A DNA stretch of 40,003 bases, taken from assembly GCA_027483605.1 (NCBI GenBank), contig JAIXUE010000011.1, positions 1-40,003 of the forward strand. Reading direction: 5' to 3'. This document shows positions 16,732 through 25,534 of this stretch, one piece after another. The translations under genes and the position numbers were made by a program. This stretch comes from Cryomorphaceae bacterium. Its GTDB lineage: Bacteria > Bacteroidota > Bacteroidia > Flavobacteriales_D > Crocinitomicaceae. The notes under the pieces are model-generated. The model saw only the letters and a list, made by a program, of their open reading frames with translations. It was not told the origin of the DNA and did not search any database. Within the stretch, counting starts at the first letter, position 1; each line of letters begins with the position of its first letter.

Positions 16732-17409
16732 TTATTCTTCTAGTAAATCTGGTCTTCTTTCTTTGGTTCTGGCATAAGCCTGTGCTTCGCGCCAGGCATC
16801 TACCTCTTTTGGATTACCACCAAGCAAGACCTCAGGTACCTCTAGACCCTTGAAAACTGGAGGGCGGGTATAAACAGGAGGCGCCAATAAGCCATCTTGA
16901 AAAGAATCGGTGAGCGCTGAAGTTTCATCGTTGAGTACGCCCGGTATGAGCCGTACTACTGCATCGACGACGATAGCAGCAGCGAGTTCACCGCCACTCA
17001 AGACATAAGACCCTATGGAAATTTCTTTAGTGACATACAAATCTCGGACGCGTTGATCAACTCCTTTGTAGTGTCCGCACAAGATCAGGATGTTTTGTGC
17101 TAGCGAAAGCTGATTACATGTAGTTTGTTCGAGCAGGGCGCCGTCTGGGGTCATGTAAATGATGTCGTCGTAGTGACGCTCGGCCTGCAATGCTTCTATC
17201 GCTTTGGAGATCGGCACAACGCTCATCACCATACCTGCCCCACCGCCATATTGGTAATCATCGATATTGCGGTGCTTGTTATCGGAGTAATCGCGCAAAT
17301 TGTGAACGTGGATTTCAACATGACCTTTGGTTTGGGCACGCTGCATAATAGAAGCAGCAAAGGGGCTCGTGAGCAACTCCGGTAACACCGTAAGAATATC
17401 AATACGCAT
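16732..17409 (-). CDS. trmD: tRNA (guanine37-N1)-methyltransferase
   Basis: TrmD makes m1G37 next to the anticodon of tRNAs reading CNN codons, using SAM, and prevents +1 frameshifting. The 225-residue protein has the SPOUT trefoil knot sequences [13 protein letters not shown] and [16 protein letters not shown]. It also has the N-terminal [13 protein letters not shown] and the [18 protein letters not shown] block with the flexible loop. The frame stays open 6 codons upstream, but the MRIDIL start is that of the family and lies exactly 4 nt after a TATCTTTG promoter element. In many bacteria trmD sits in an operon with rpsP, rimM and rplS; here it stands alone, which is usual in Bacteroidota. 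Confidence 0.96.
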   Translation of the reverse strand: MRIDILTVLPELLTSPFAASIMQRAQTKGHVEIHVHNLRDYSDNKHRNIDDYQYGGGAGMVMSVVPISKAIEALQAERHYDDIIYMTPDGALLEQTTCNQLSLAQNILILCGHYKGVDQRVRDLYVTKEISIGSYVLSGGELAAAIVVDAVVRLIPGVLNDETSALTDSFQDGLLAPPVYTRPPVFKGLEVPEVLLGGNPKEVDAWREAQAYARTKERRPDLLEE

Positions 17410-17413
17410 GCTG

Positions 17414-17421
17414 CAAAGATA
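17414..17421 (-). promoter_or_regulatory. TAnnTTTG -7 element for trmD
   Basis: TATCTTTG on the minus strand is followed by CAGC and then the trmD ATG at 17409. The spacing and the CAGC spacer are identical to those before comB. The predicted transcript starts at or next to the ATG. Confidence 0.7.
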
Positions 17422-17442
17422 AGTCAATTCGACACAAATTAC

Positions 17443-17450
17443 TACCTTTG
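17443..17450 (+). promoter_or_regulatory. TAnnTTTG -7 element for the aminotransferase operon
   Basis: TACCTTTG ends 15 nt before the ATG at 17466. It overlaps an alternative in-frame TTG at 17448, which therefore cannot be the translation start. It is back to back with the trmD promoter, 21 bp apart. Confidence 0.65.
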
Positions 17451-17465
17451 CACAAACCCTATTTC

Positions 17466-18659
17466 ATGATCCAATTATCTGAACGTTTGCTAGCAATGGA
17501 AGAATCTGCAACCATTGCAATGGCTAAAAAAAGCCGCGAGCTCAAGTCTCAAGGAAAAGACGTTATTTCTCTCTCTTTAGGTGAACCTGATTTTCATACA
17601 CCAGCTTTCATCAAAGCCGCAGCAGTTGAGGCATTAGATCAAAATTACACCACTTACACCCCCGTACCTGGCTACGACGACCTGCGCGAAAGCATTGCAC
17701 ACAAATTCAAACGCGACAACAACCTCACTTATGCAAAAGACCAAATTGTGGTGTCAACCGGTGCCAAGCAAAGCATTGCCAACTTGGTATTGAGCCTGAT
17801 CAATCCCGGCGATGAAGTCATTATTCCTGCACCATATTGGGTTTCGTATTTAGAAATCGTTAAGGTTGCAGAAGGGGTTCCCGTTGTGATCTCAGCAGGC
17901 ATAGACAAAGATTTCAAAATCACAGGGGCAGACCTCGAAGCGGCCATTACTCCTCGCACTAAACTTTTCATGTTTTCCACACCCTGCAACCCTACAGGTT
18001 CTGTCTACACTAAAGCAGAACTCCAAGACCTTGCACGCGTGTTGGCAAAATACCCACAAGTTGTAGCGATGTCCGACGAAATATACGAACACATCAACTT
18101 CGTCGGCAAACACGAAAGCCTGGCGCAGTTTCCTGAAATTTACAACCAAGTGGTTACGGTCAATGGCGTTTCAAAAGCCTGGGCCATGACCGGCTGGCGC
18201 TTGGGTTACATCGGCGCACCAAAAGAAATTGCAGCTGCCTGTGACAAAGTTCAAGGTCAGTTCACTTCTGCAACCTGTTCCATTACGCAACGTGCCACTA
18301 TCGCAGCCATGAACGCAGATCCAATTGTGCTCAAAGACATGATTGCCGCGTTTGAAAGCCGTCGCAACCTCGTTTTGAATGGACTCAATAACATCCCAGG
18401 CTTGAAGGTGAATCAACCGGGTGGCGCTTTTTATGTGTTTCCAGACTGCTCGGCTTATTTCGGAAAAAGCTTCAATGGTCAAATGATTCACAATTCCGAT
18501 GATCTTTGCATGTACTTACTCGAAGTTGCATTAGTGGCTTGTGTTGGTGGCGCAGCATTCGGCGACCCTAACTGCTTTCGCATCAGCTACGCAGCCTCAG
18601 AAGAAACCCTTCAAAAAGCCGTAGACCGCATTTCAAACGCACTCGCGCAACTCCAATAA
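17466..18659 (+). CDS. Aspartate aminotransferase-type PLP aminotransferase (class I)
   Basis: The 397-residue protein is a fold-type I aminotransferase close to the Ib aspartate/prephenate aminotransferases. Key residues: Gly-Ala-Lys 99-101 (phosphate-binding turn), Tyr124 and Trp125 (PAPYWVSY), Asn175 in CNPTGSVY, Asp204 (AMSDEIYEH), the PLP Lys237 in NGVSKAWAMTGWRLGYIG and a substrate-binding Arg in the C-terminal FRISYA. It would transfer the amino group between aspartate and 2-oxoglutarate; a broader or prephenate specificity cannot be excluded. The start at 17466 follows the promoter at 17443-17450. Three bases separate its stop from the next gene, so it heads an apparent five-gene operon to 22680. 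Confidence 0.93.
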   Translation: MIQLSERLLAMEESATIAMAKKSRELKSQGKDVISLSLGEPDFHTPAFIKAAAVEALDQNYTTYTPVPGYDDLRESIAHKFKRDNNLTYAKDQIVVSTGAKQSIANLVLSLINPGDEVIIPAPYWVSYLEIVKVAEGVPVVISAGIDKDFKITGADLEAAITPRTKLFMFSTPCNPTGSVYTKAELQDLARVLAKYPQVVAMSDEIYEHINFVGKHESLAQFPEIYNQVVTVNGVSKAWAMTGWRLGYIGAPKEIAAACDKVQGQFTSATCSITQRATIAAMNADPIVLKDMIAAFESRRNLVLNGLNNIPGLKVNQPGGAFYVFPDCSAYFGKSFNGQMIHNSDDLCMYLLEVALVACVGGAAFGDPNCFRISYAASEETLQKAVDRISNALAQLQ

Positions 18660-18662
18660 AAC

Positions 18663-19649
18663 ATGCAAACACAAGCGCTCTTCGAAGCTTTTAACGGCAA
18701 GCGTGTATTGGTCATTGGCGACGTCATGACCGACGCTTACTTTCATGGCCAAGTTCACCGCATGAGCCCAGAAGCACCAGTTCCAGTTGTAGACCTCCAA
18801 ACACAAGAACAGCGCATTGGGGGCGCAGGCAATGTAGCACTCAACCTCATTGCTTTAGGCGCAGATGCCCTACTTGCCAGCGTCATTGGTCAAGACAACG
18901 CAGGCCAAGAACTCCAAAAAATGTTCCTAGAAGCCGGCATCAATACAGCAGCACTGGTCCAATCTTCCGAAAGAAAAACAACCATCAAAACAAGAGTACT
19001 TTCCTCGGGCAAGCAAATGCTGCGCATCGACAGCGAAGACCAACACGACCTCAGCAGCTCAGAAACACTTGCGCTCAAAGAAGGGATTACAGAACTCTTC
19101 AACAAAGGCCTAGACGGTATTCTACTTGAGGACTACAACAAAGGTGTTTTGACAGCAGAACTCATCGAATGGGTAATCCAAGAAGCGAATGCAAGACAAA
19201 TTCCAATTGTTGTCGATCCCAAAAAGAAAAACTTTTTGAGCTATATTGGCTGTACACTCTTCAAACCGAATCTAAAAGAACTCAAAGAAGGTTTAGGAAT
19301 CCACTTTGACTTCAGCACCAATCCTGATGCCCTTAAAAATGCAATAGAAACGCTGCACGCCAAACTCAATAACCAATATACTTTTGTGACTTTATCGGAA
19401 CATGGCGTTCAACTCTACGACGGACAAAACCACCACCATCACGCCGCGCATTTGCGCAATATTTCAGATGTATCTGGCGCTGGTGATACCGTTATTGCCA
19501 CCACTTGCCTCTGCCTGATCTGCGGTGCTGAACCCGATAAAATTGCCTCTATCGCAAATTTAGCCGGCGGTTTGGTTTGCGAACAACCGGGAGTGGTGCG
19601 TATCAACAAACAAAAGTTGCTTGAAGAAGCACTCCAACTTAACTTTTAA
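18663..19649 (+). CDS. D-glycero-beta-D-manno-heptose-7-phosphate kinase (RfaE/HldE domain I)
   Basis: The 328-residue PfkB-family sugar kinase matches the N-terminal kinase half of HldE. It starts with VLVIGDVMTDAYFHGQVHRMSPEAPVPVV, followed by the IGGAGNVALNLIALGA block. It has PfkB signature 2 with SGAGD at 271-275 (catalytic Asp275) near the C-terminus. The C-terminal nucleotidyltransferase half of E. coli HldE is absent, so it is a stand-alone kinase (RfaE1 type). It phosphorylates heptose-7-phosphate at C1 on the way to ADP-heptose for LPS core. The adenylyltransferase and other heptose genes are not in the window, so the exact sugar is inferred from family resemblance. It begins 3 bp after the aminotransferase stop. 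Confidence 0.88.
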   Translation: MQTQALFEAFNGKRVLVIGDVMTDAYFHGQVHRMSPEAPVPVVDLQTQEQRIGGAGNVALNLIALGADALLASVIGQDNAGQELQKMFLEAGINTAALVQSSERKTTIKTRVLSSGKQMLRIDSEDQHDLSSSETLALKEGITELFNKGLDGILLEDYNKGVLTAELIEWVIQEANARQIPIVVDPKKKNFLSYIGCTLFKPNLKELKEGLGIHFDFSTNPDALKNAIETLHAKLNNQYTFVTLSEHGVQLYDGQNHHHHAAHLRNISDVSGAGDTVIATTCLCLICGAEPDKIASIANLAGGLVCEQPGVVRINKQKLLEEALQLNF

Positions 19650-19652
19650 GCG

Positions 19653-20393
19653 ATGTCACAAAAAGTAGTCAAGCCTTACGACTCAGGCAAATCAAAAAAA
19701 GAAGAAGTAGCGCAAATGTTTAATAACATTTCGGCAAACTACGATTTCTTGAATCACTTTTTGTCTTTGGGCATAGACCACCTTTGGCGCAAAAGAGCTG
19801 TCAAGCAACTCCAAGAGCAACAACCTAAAGTTATCCTCGATTTGGCCACTGGCACCGGCGATTTCGCAATTGCATGTTTGGCTTTAAAACCGGAAAAAAT
19901 CATCGGGATGGACATCTCTGCCGGAATGCTTGAGGTCGGTAAAAAGAAAATGAAAAAGCGCGCCTTTGACCACGTCATTGACATGCAACTTGGCGACTCC
20001 GAAAACATGCCTTTCGAGGACGCTACTTTCGATGCCATAACGGTTGGTTTTGGAGTGCGCAACTATGAAAATTTAGAAAAAGGGCTAGGCGAAATGCTGC
20101 GCGTTCTTAAACCAGGAGGGCAGGCTATCGTTTTGGAGTTCTCAAAACCTAAGTCCTTTCCTATTAAGCAACTTTTCGGCTTTTATTCCAAAGTGCTCAT
20201 TCCACTTTTTGGTAAATATATTTCCAAAGACGAGCGTGCTTACACCTATTTACCTGAGAGCGTTGCTGCGTTTCCAGAAGGAGCCGATTTCATGAACTTG
20301 CTTCAAAAAGTAGGTTACCATGCCCACAAACAAATCCGCTTGAGCGGCGGTATCGCTACTATTTATGTTGGCCAAAAACCCACTCAACAATAA
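19653..20393 (+). CDS. ubiE: Demethylmenaquinone methyltransferase UbiE/MenG
   Basis: This 246-residue class I SAM methyltransferase catalyses the last step of menaquinone synthesis. Family marks: the N-terminal [24 protein letters not shown] stretch (19-42), SAM motif [13 protein letters not shown] (62-73), GMDISAGML (85-93), the [18 protein letters not shown] signature and the late GGIATIYVG ending. Length agrees with UbiE (about 250). Since Bacteroidota use menaquinone, the MenG activity is the expected one. It starts 3 bp after the kinase gene. porT follows after 26 bp; the ubiE-porT pair is a recurrent arrangement in Bacteroidota. Confidence 0.96.
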   Translation: MSQKVVKPYDSGKSKKEEVAQMFNNISANYDFLNHFLSLGIDHLWRKRAVKQLQEQQPKVILDLATGTGDFAIACLALKPEKIIGMDISAGMLEVGKKKMKKRAFDHVIDMQLGDSENMPFEDATFDAITVGFGVRNYENLEKGLGEMLRVLKPGGQAIVLEFSKPKSFPIKQLFGFYSKVLIPLFGKYISKDERAYTYLPESVAAFPEGADFMNLLQKVGYHAHKQIRLSGGIATIYVGQKPTQQ

Positions 20394-20419
20394 ACCACCC
20401 CAAGAATCGTTAGTCTCGC

Positions 20420-21127
20420 ATGCGTTTGCTCCTCTATTTTTGTTTTTTGTTCAGCTTGACCACAGTGGCTCAGACTCAAAAGCAGCAGCGTTATAAAAAC
20501 TTTGACAAGCGTTTCATTCATTTTGGCTTTATGCTAGGCGTCAATAGCTCTGACTTCACGGTCATGCCCAAACCAAACGCCTACAACCAATATCAGTTGC
20601 TTTCACTTACCAACGACGCCCAACCAGGCGGGCAACTCGGTATCCTAACCACCATTAAACTTGGCACCCCAACCATTCGCTTTCGTTTCATCCCTACCCT
20701 ATCTTTTCAAGAGCGCGTTTTGCGCTACCAAAGTTTGGACACCATTTGGTTTTTAAATGGCATCGGAGAACAGCGCGTCAACTCTACCAACTTGGAGTTC
20801 CCCATGATGCTCCAATTCCGTACCAAGCGCTACAATAACTTTACGGCTTATTCTCTTTTTGGCATGCAATATGCCATTGACTTGCAATCGCAGCAAGATG
20901 CCTCTCAAAATTTCTACGATCCATTTGTCAAAATCAAAAAGAACGATTGGCAGGGTCAAATTGGCGCTGGCATCGAGTTCTTTGCGCCCTACTTCAAGTT
21001 TGGCTTGGAGCTCAAGTACAGCCATGGCTTTAAGAGTAGTTTTATTCAAGACTTCACTCCGGTGTCTAACCCGATTGACCAACTCTACAACCGAGCTTGG
21101 TATTTCTCCTTGATCTTTGAAGGATGA
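20420..21127 (+). CDS. porT: Type IX secretion protein PorT
   Basis: The 235-residue protein has a signal peptide (MRLLLYFCFLFSLTTVAQ) and an outer-membrane barrel of eight or so strands. It follows the PorT pattern: KRFIHFGFMLGVNSSDFTV near the N-terminus, then QPGGQLGILTTIKLG, FIPTLSFQER, a LEFPMMLQFRTKRYNNFTAY block and FKFGLELKYSHGFK late in the protein. In Porphyromonas PorT is needed for secretion of gingipains; in Flavobacterium (SprT) for gliding and chitinase secretion. Its presence fits the T9SS tails on three proteins in this window. It lies directly after ubiE, as in many relatives, and its stop overlaps the next start by 4 bp (ATGA). Confidence 0.9.
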   Translation: MRLLLYFCFLFSLTTVAQTQKQQRYKNFDKRFIHFGFMLGVNSSDFTVMPKPNAYNQYQLLSLTNDAQPGGQLGILTTIKLGTPTIRFRFIPTLSFQERVLRYQSLDTIWFLNGIGEQRVNSTNLEFPMMLQFRTKRYNNFTAYSLFGMQYAIDLQSQQDASQNFYDPFVKIKKNDWQGQIGAGIEFFAPYFKFGLELKYSHGFKSSFIQDFTPVSNPIDQLYNRAWYFSLIFEG

Positions 21128-22680
21128 GTACTGTTGTCAATTTTGTTTGCAGCCCTGAAGAAGCGAAGGATAGCAACTATTTGGAGCAGCGTATCCGCAA
21201 AGAATTAACGCTAGACGCACAAACACAACTTGAATTTCGTTGGCGCAAACGCAGCATTGACGCAAGGCAAAGACAAATAAAAGTCAATGCGAGCTTTGAT
21301 GTTGCTGTAAACACTGTGCTTGCGCCTCGTTTTGAAGACCAAGAATTTAAATTGCTGGCACCAGATGCACCAGTTGTACACATTATTGGTGCTGGCCCAG
21401 CTGGACTCTTTGCCGCGTTGCAAGCAGTGACCCAGGGCCTGAAACCAATCGTATTTGAACGCGGCAAAGATGTCCGGGCGCGTAGACGCGACCTCGCCAA
21501 ACTGACTAAAGCTCATGAGCTCAACCCCGAATCCAATTATTGTTTTGGCGAGGGCGGGGCCGGTACTTACTCAGATGGCAAACTCTACACGCGCTCCAAA
21601 AAACGCGGCGACGTACAAAAAGTACTCGAGTGGCTGGTGCAGTTCGGTGCCAAAGCAGACATCTTGATCGATGCACATCCGCATATTGGCACCAATAAAT
21701 TACCGCAGCTCATTGAGGCCATCCGTGAGCAAATCATTGATTCAGGTGGTGAAATCCATTTTGGGCACAAACTCACCGACATCGAGATTTCCAACGGACA
21801 AATTGTCCAAATTCAAATCAATCATACGCAGCACATTTCTGTTTCAAAACTGATCCTCGCCACCGGGCATTCGGCCAGAGATATCTTTGAGCTTTTGCGA
21901 CGCAAGAAAATTGAGATCAAAGCCAAGCCCTTTGCACTCGGTGTGCGCGTAGAGCACACACAGACGTATATTGACGGTTTGCAATACCATGGCCGTCTGA
22001 GCGACGACTACCTACCTCCCGCTTCTTACAGTTTAGTGACACAAGTAGAAAACCGTGGCGTCTACTCATTTTGCATGTGTCCTGGCGGCATTATTGCACC
22101 CTGCGCAACTGCTGATGGCGAGGTAGTGACGAACGGTTGGTCTCCATCTAAGCGCAATAACATTTACGCCAATTCAGGCATTGTCGTTGGAATTGAACCA
22201 AGCGACTTTAAAAATGAAAACGATCCGTTTGTTTGCCTTGACTTCCAAAAAGAAATTGAAAATCGTTGTTGGCAAGCAGCAGGGCAAACCCAAAAAGTAC
22301 CCGCTCAAGGACTTGCAGATTTTGTAAATGGCACTATTAGTACTGCTTTTCCAAGATCTTCTTATCAACCCGGCATTGTAAGCGTGAATCTCAAAGAGAT
22401 TTTTCCAGCGTTTGTCTACAAGCGCTTGCGCCAAGCTTTCCTCGATTTTGATAAAAAGATGCCCGGATTCATCACCAACGATGCCGTGGTGCATGCACCT
22501 GAATCCAGAACTTCTTCACCTGTACTCATCCCCAGAGACCCCATCAGTTTTCAACACACCCAAATCGCCAACCTTTATCCGATTGCAGAAGGCGCCGGCT
22601 ACGCTGGAGGTATCGTTTCCGCAGCAATTGATGGCCTGAATTGCGTTGAAAAGATTGCACAAACGCTTGTAAACCTTTAA
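21124..22680 (+). CDS. FAD-dependent dehydrogenase, COG2509 family
   Basis: The 518-residue protein has an N-terminal domain (1-80) with LEFRWRKRSIDARQRQIKVNASFDV, typical of this family. A Rossmann FAD site follows (VHIIGAGPAGLFAALQA, GAGPAG at 89-94, with FERGKDVRARR at 111-121), then the conserved CFGEGGAGTYSDGKLYTR block and the C-terminal EGAGYAGGIVSAAIDGL flavin-contact segment. COG2509 proteins are uncharacterised flavin oxidoreductases distantly related to BaiN/HI0933 and to geranylgeranyl reductases. The reaction is unknown. Cys residues in the CMCPGG segment resemble conserved positions of the family and may be redox active. The gene overlaps porT by 4 bp and ends the apparent operon. 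Confidence 0.87.
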   Translation: MSTVVNFVCSPEEAKDSNYLEQRIRKELTLDAQTQLEFRWRKRSIDARQRQIKVNASFDVAVNTVLAPRFEDQEFKLLAPDAPVVHIIGAGPAGLFAALQAVTQGLKPIVFERGKDVRARRRDLAKLTKAHELNPESNYCFGEGGAGTYSDGKLYTRSKKRGDVQKVLEWLVQFGAKADILIDAHPHIGTNKLPQLIEAIREQIIDSGGEIHFGHKLTDIEISNGQIVQIQINHTQHISVSKLILATGHSARDIFELLRRKKIEIKAKPFALGVRVEHTQTYIDGLQYHGRLSDDYLPPASYSLVTQVENRGVYSFCMCPGGIIAPCATADGEVVTNGWSPSKRNNIYANSGIVVGIEPSDFKNENDPFVCLDFQKEIENRCWQAAGQTQKVPAQGLADFVNGTISTAFPRSSYQPGIVSVNLKEIFPAFVYKRLRQAFLDFDKKMPGFITNDAVVHAPESRTSSPVLIPRDPISFQHTQIANLYPIAEGAGYAGGIVSAAIDGLNCVEKIAQTLVNL

Positions 22681-22704
22681 TTTTAAGGGTATAAAGCTAC
22701 TCAA

Positions 22705-25515
22705 ATGAAATCTTGGCTACTCTTTTTCTTATTCATCATCAATTTTGAAGCAAATGCTCAACTCGATACGCTCTTTTGGTTTGTAGCACCTGAAGTGGCA
22801 CAAAGCCACGGCGACCGCCCAATTGTGTTTCGCTTTGCGACATTGAATCAAGCCGCAACTATTACGGTGAGCCAACCCGCCAATCCGTTGTTCCCAACGC
22901 AAGTCCTTAATTTGGTGGCCAACGACGCTCAAACACTCAATCTAACCGCCTGGATCGACCAAATAGAAAACAAACCGGCCAACACAGTTCTGCCCTATGG
23001 ATTCAAAATTTCAGCCAGTGCACCTATCATGGCTTACTACGAAGTGACCCCTACCTGTAATTGTAATCCAGATATTTTTGCGCTCAAAGGCAAAAATTCA
23101 TTGGGCACATCCTTTATTGTACCTGCTCAAAATTTCTTAAACAACGCCTCATACGCACGTTCCGGCTTTAATATTGTCGCTACTCAAAACAACACCGTAG
23201 TGACCATCAATCCAAAACAAGCAATTGTAGGACACGCTGCAAATATTCCTTTCTCTATTGTATTACAAAAAGGAGAGACTTTTTCAGCAGAGGCCGTTTC
23301 GATTTTAGCCAACCAACATTTAAGTGGTTCCACTATTAGCAGTAATTTACCAATTGCAGTCACACTTCATGACGATTCAATGAGCGGTGCCCCCTACGGT
23401 GGTTGTGCAGACCTCATGGGTGACCAAATCATCCCCAATCAGGTGCTAGGCAGCGAATACATCATATTAAAGGGCTATTTAAATGGCCCAGATAAAATCT
23501 ACGTGGTGGCTATTCAAAACAATACGCAAATTTCAATAGATGGTGTGGCGACCGCCACAATTAATGCCACAGAGACTTACGTGCACACCCTCAGCAGTCC
23601 CACTGTATTGATACAGACAAGTGCGCCCACACATGTTCTGCACACCACCGGTTTCGGTTGCGAAGTCGGCGGAGCTATCTTGCCATCCATTATCTGCACA
23701 GGATCGAATACCGTGGCTTTTGTGCGTTCCACCAACGAATTTTTTGCACTCAATATTTTAGTACCTGCGGGTGGCGAAAACGATTTCACCTTTAATGGAA
23801 ACACTGGGGTCATCAATCCCGCTATGTTCAATTTTGTTCCGGGTACCAACAATGCCTGGAAATATGCCCAAATAGACGCAAGTGGTTTTGTAGGTGTGCA
23901 GTTGGCTTCTCGCATAGACAATCCCAATTTTAAATTCCATCTTGGCGTCGTACACGGCGGTGCTTCTAGCGGCTGTCGCTATGGCTATTTTAGTGATTTT
24001 GCCGCTGCACAATACCAAATTAGTGTCAATGACCAAAGCTTTTGTGTGGGTGAACCCATCTTACTTACTACCAATACACTCACCGGCGCTACTTACAACT
24101 GGACAGGGCCTAATAACCTGAATTCAAACGGGCCTCAAATCCAAATTGCGCAGGCGCAAGTTTCCAATTCTGGGACATACGCTATTTCAGGTTTTTTACC
24201 CGGTACTTGCCCAATCCTTCCCGACACAATTGAAATCGTAGTCCACCCAAACCCTGCAGCACCGCTCATCCTCTCGAATGCACCCGTTTGCCAAGGTGAT
24301 TCCATTTCTTTTTGGTCAGCAACCCAAGCAGCACAATATTTTTGGACGCAGGGCAGCACTTTGAGTAACTTAGACACGCTCAACTTATTACTCAACCCAG
24401 GTTCTTATTTAACTACTTTGAGTATTATCGATACAAACGGTTGTAGTTCTCCTCCCGCTACTTTAAATAGCCAAGTTTTCAATCTTCCAACGATTCAGTA
24501 CACAGGGCCATTGAGTGTTTGTGGGTCTCAAGTTTTCATGACTTCTACCGCCACTCCGGATCCTAGCGACCAAATCAATCAAATCAATTGGCTTCAAAAC
24601 AATCAAGCCATCCATTCGGGCAACACCTATGACTTTGACTTACAAAGCAACAATGGGAGTCAAGAAACATTTGTAATAGAAGCCGTGAGTAACTTAGGAT
24701 GTGTCAATACAGATAGCTTTACAATTAGTTTCAATCCCTTTCCCCAAGCAGATTTCATAGCTGATCCACTTTGTGATGGCCAAACTGTGAATTTCAGTAA
24801 CCAAAGTACATGGGCCGGAACACCACTCCCCGGAACCACCCTTCAAACCACCTTTCTACCCGGAGATGGGCAAAACCTGAGCGCTTTTCCTTCGAATTAT
24901 ACCTATGGTCAAAGTGGCAGCTATACAAGCACCCTGATTATCGAATCATCTGCGGGTTGTTCAGACACAAGTACTCAAAATTTTCAATTGCTTCAGGTAC
25001 CTCAAATTGTGCTTTCTAGTCAAGATACTTGCGGACAACAAGCTACTTTTGAAGCGTTATTTGATGTGAACCCTACAAATATTCAAAGTTTCAGCTGGGA
25101 TATCAATAATCAAACCTTTACTCAAAACCCAACAACCCTCACTTTCCTACAAGCCGGAAGCTATCCTTACTCTTTTGTACTGAATCTTCAAAATGGCTGT
25201 TCTTATACAAGTAATGGAACCATTGACATCATTCCATCGATCACGCTTCCTAATCTCATTTTTCCGAATATCATCTCTACAAATAGTACGGCAGATAACC
25301 ACAAATGGCAAATAGATTCTCTTTACGAAAATTGTGCGCGCTTTAATTTGCAAATTCTCAACCGCTGGGGGCAAGTCGTTTTTGAAACAAGTACCTCACA
25401 GAAAGCTTTTGAAGGAATAAACGACCAAGGCGAGCTCCTTGCTGAAGGCATCTATTTCTATCTCTTTACGAGTGGAGACGTGAAAAGACAAGGCTTTATT
25501 CACCTGATCCGTTGA
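22705..25515 (+). CDS. T9SS-exported surface protein: IgGFc-binding-like region, Ig/PKD-like repeats, CHU_C tail
   Basis: The 936-residue protein begins with a signal peptide (MKSWLLFFLFIINFEANAQ). Residues about 30-440 resemble the IgGFc-binding protein N-terminal domain: a VAPEVAQSHGDRPIVFR opening, the FNIVATQNNTVVTINP block, VTLHDDS, GDQIIPNQVLGSEYI and IYVVAIQNNTQISIDG. Residues about 440-860 are Ig-like and PKD-like modules (TYNWTGPNNL, SISFNPFPQADF and similar) with paired cysteines. The last 85 or so residues match the gliding-motility-associated C-terminal domain (NRWGQVVFE, GINDQGELLAEGIYFYLF), a type B T9SS sorting signal. It is therefore probably secreted through the T9SS and held on the cell surface; adhesion or gliding is a guess. 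The 24-bp gap after the COG2509 gene has no clear TAnnTTTG. Confidence 0.85.
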   Translation: MKSWLLFFLFIINFEANAQLDTLFWFVAPEVAQSHGDRPIVFRFATLNQAATITVSQPANPLFPTQVLNLVANDAQTLNLTAWIDQIENKPANTVLPYGFKISASAPIMAYYEVTPTCNCNPDIFALKGKNSLGTSFIVPAQNFLNNASYARSGFNIVATQNNTVVTINPKQAIVGHAANIPFSIVLQKGETFSAEAVSILANQHLSGSTISSNLPIAVTLHDDSMSGAPYGGCADLMGDQIIPNQVLGSEYIILKGYLNGPDKIYVVAIQNNTQISIDGVATATINATETYVHTLSSPTVLIQTSAPTHVLHTTGFGCEVGGAILPSIICTGSNTVAFVRSTNEFFALNILVPAGGENDFTFNGNTGVINPAMFNFVPGTNNAWKYAQIDASGFVGVQLASRIDNPNFKFHLGVVHGGASSGCRYGYFSDFAAAQYQISVNDQSFCVGEPILLTTNTLTGATYNWTGPNNLNSNGPQIQIAQAQVSNSGTYAISGFLPGTCPILPDTIEIVVHPNPAAPLILSNAPVCQGDSISFWSATQAAQYFWTQGSTLSNLDTLNLLLNPGSYLTTLSIIDTNGCSSPPATLNSQVFNLPTIQYTGPLSVCGSQVFMTSTATPDPSDQINQINWLQNNQAIHSGNTYDFDLQSNNGSQETFVIEAVSNLGCVNTDSFTISFNPFPQADFIADPLCDGQTVNFSNQSTWAGTPLPGTTLQTTFLPGDGQNLSAFPSNYTYGQSGSYTSTLIIESSAGCSDTSTQNFQLLQVPQIVLSSQDTCGQQATFEALFDVNPTNIQSFSWDINNQTFTQNPTTLTFLQAGSYPYSFVLNLQNGCSYTSNGTIDIIPSITLPNLIFPNIISTNSTADNHKWQIDSLYENCARFNLQILNRWGQVVFETSTSQKAFEGINDQGELLAEGIYFYLFTSGDVKRQGFIHLIR

Positions 25516-25522
25516 GAACGCT

Positions 25523-25530
25523 TAAATTTG
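25523..25530 (+). promoter_or_regulatory. TAnnTTTG -7 element for mnmA
   Basis: TAAATTTG is followed by CCCC and the mnmA ATG at 25535, again a 4-nt spacing that implies a leaderless message. It lies in the 19-bp gap after the T9SS cargo gene. Confidence 0.68.
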
Positions 25531-25534
25531 CCCC

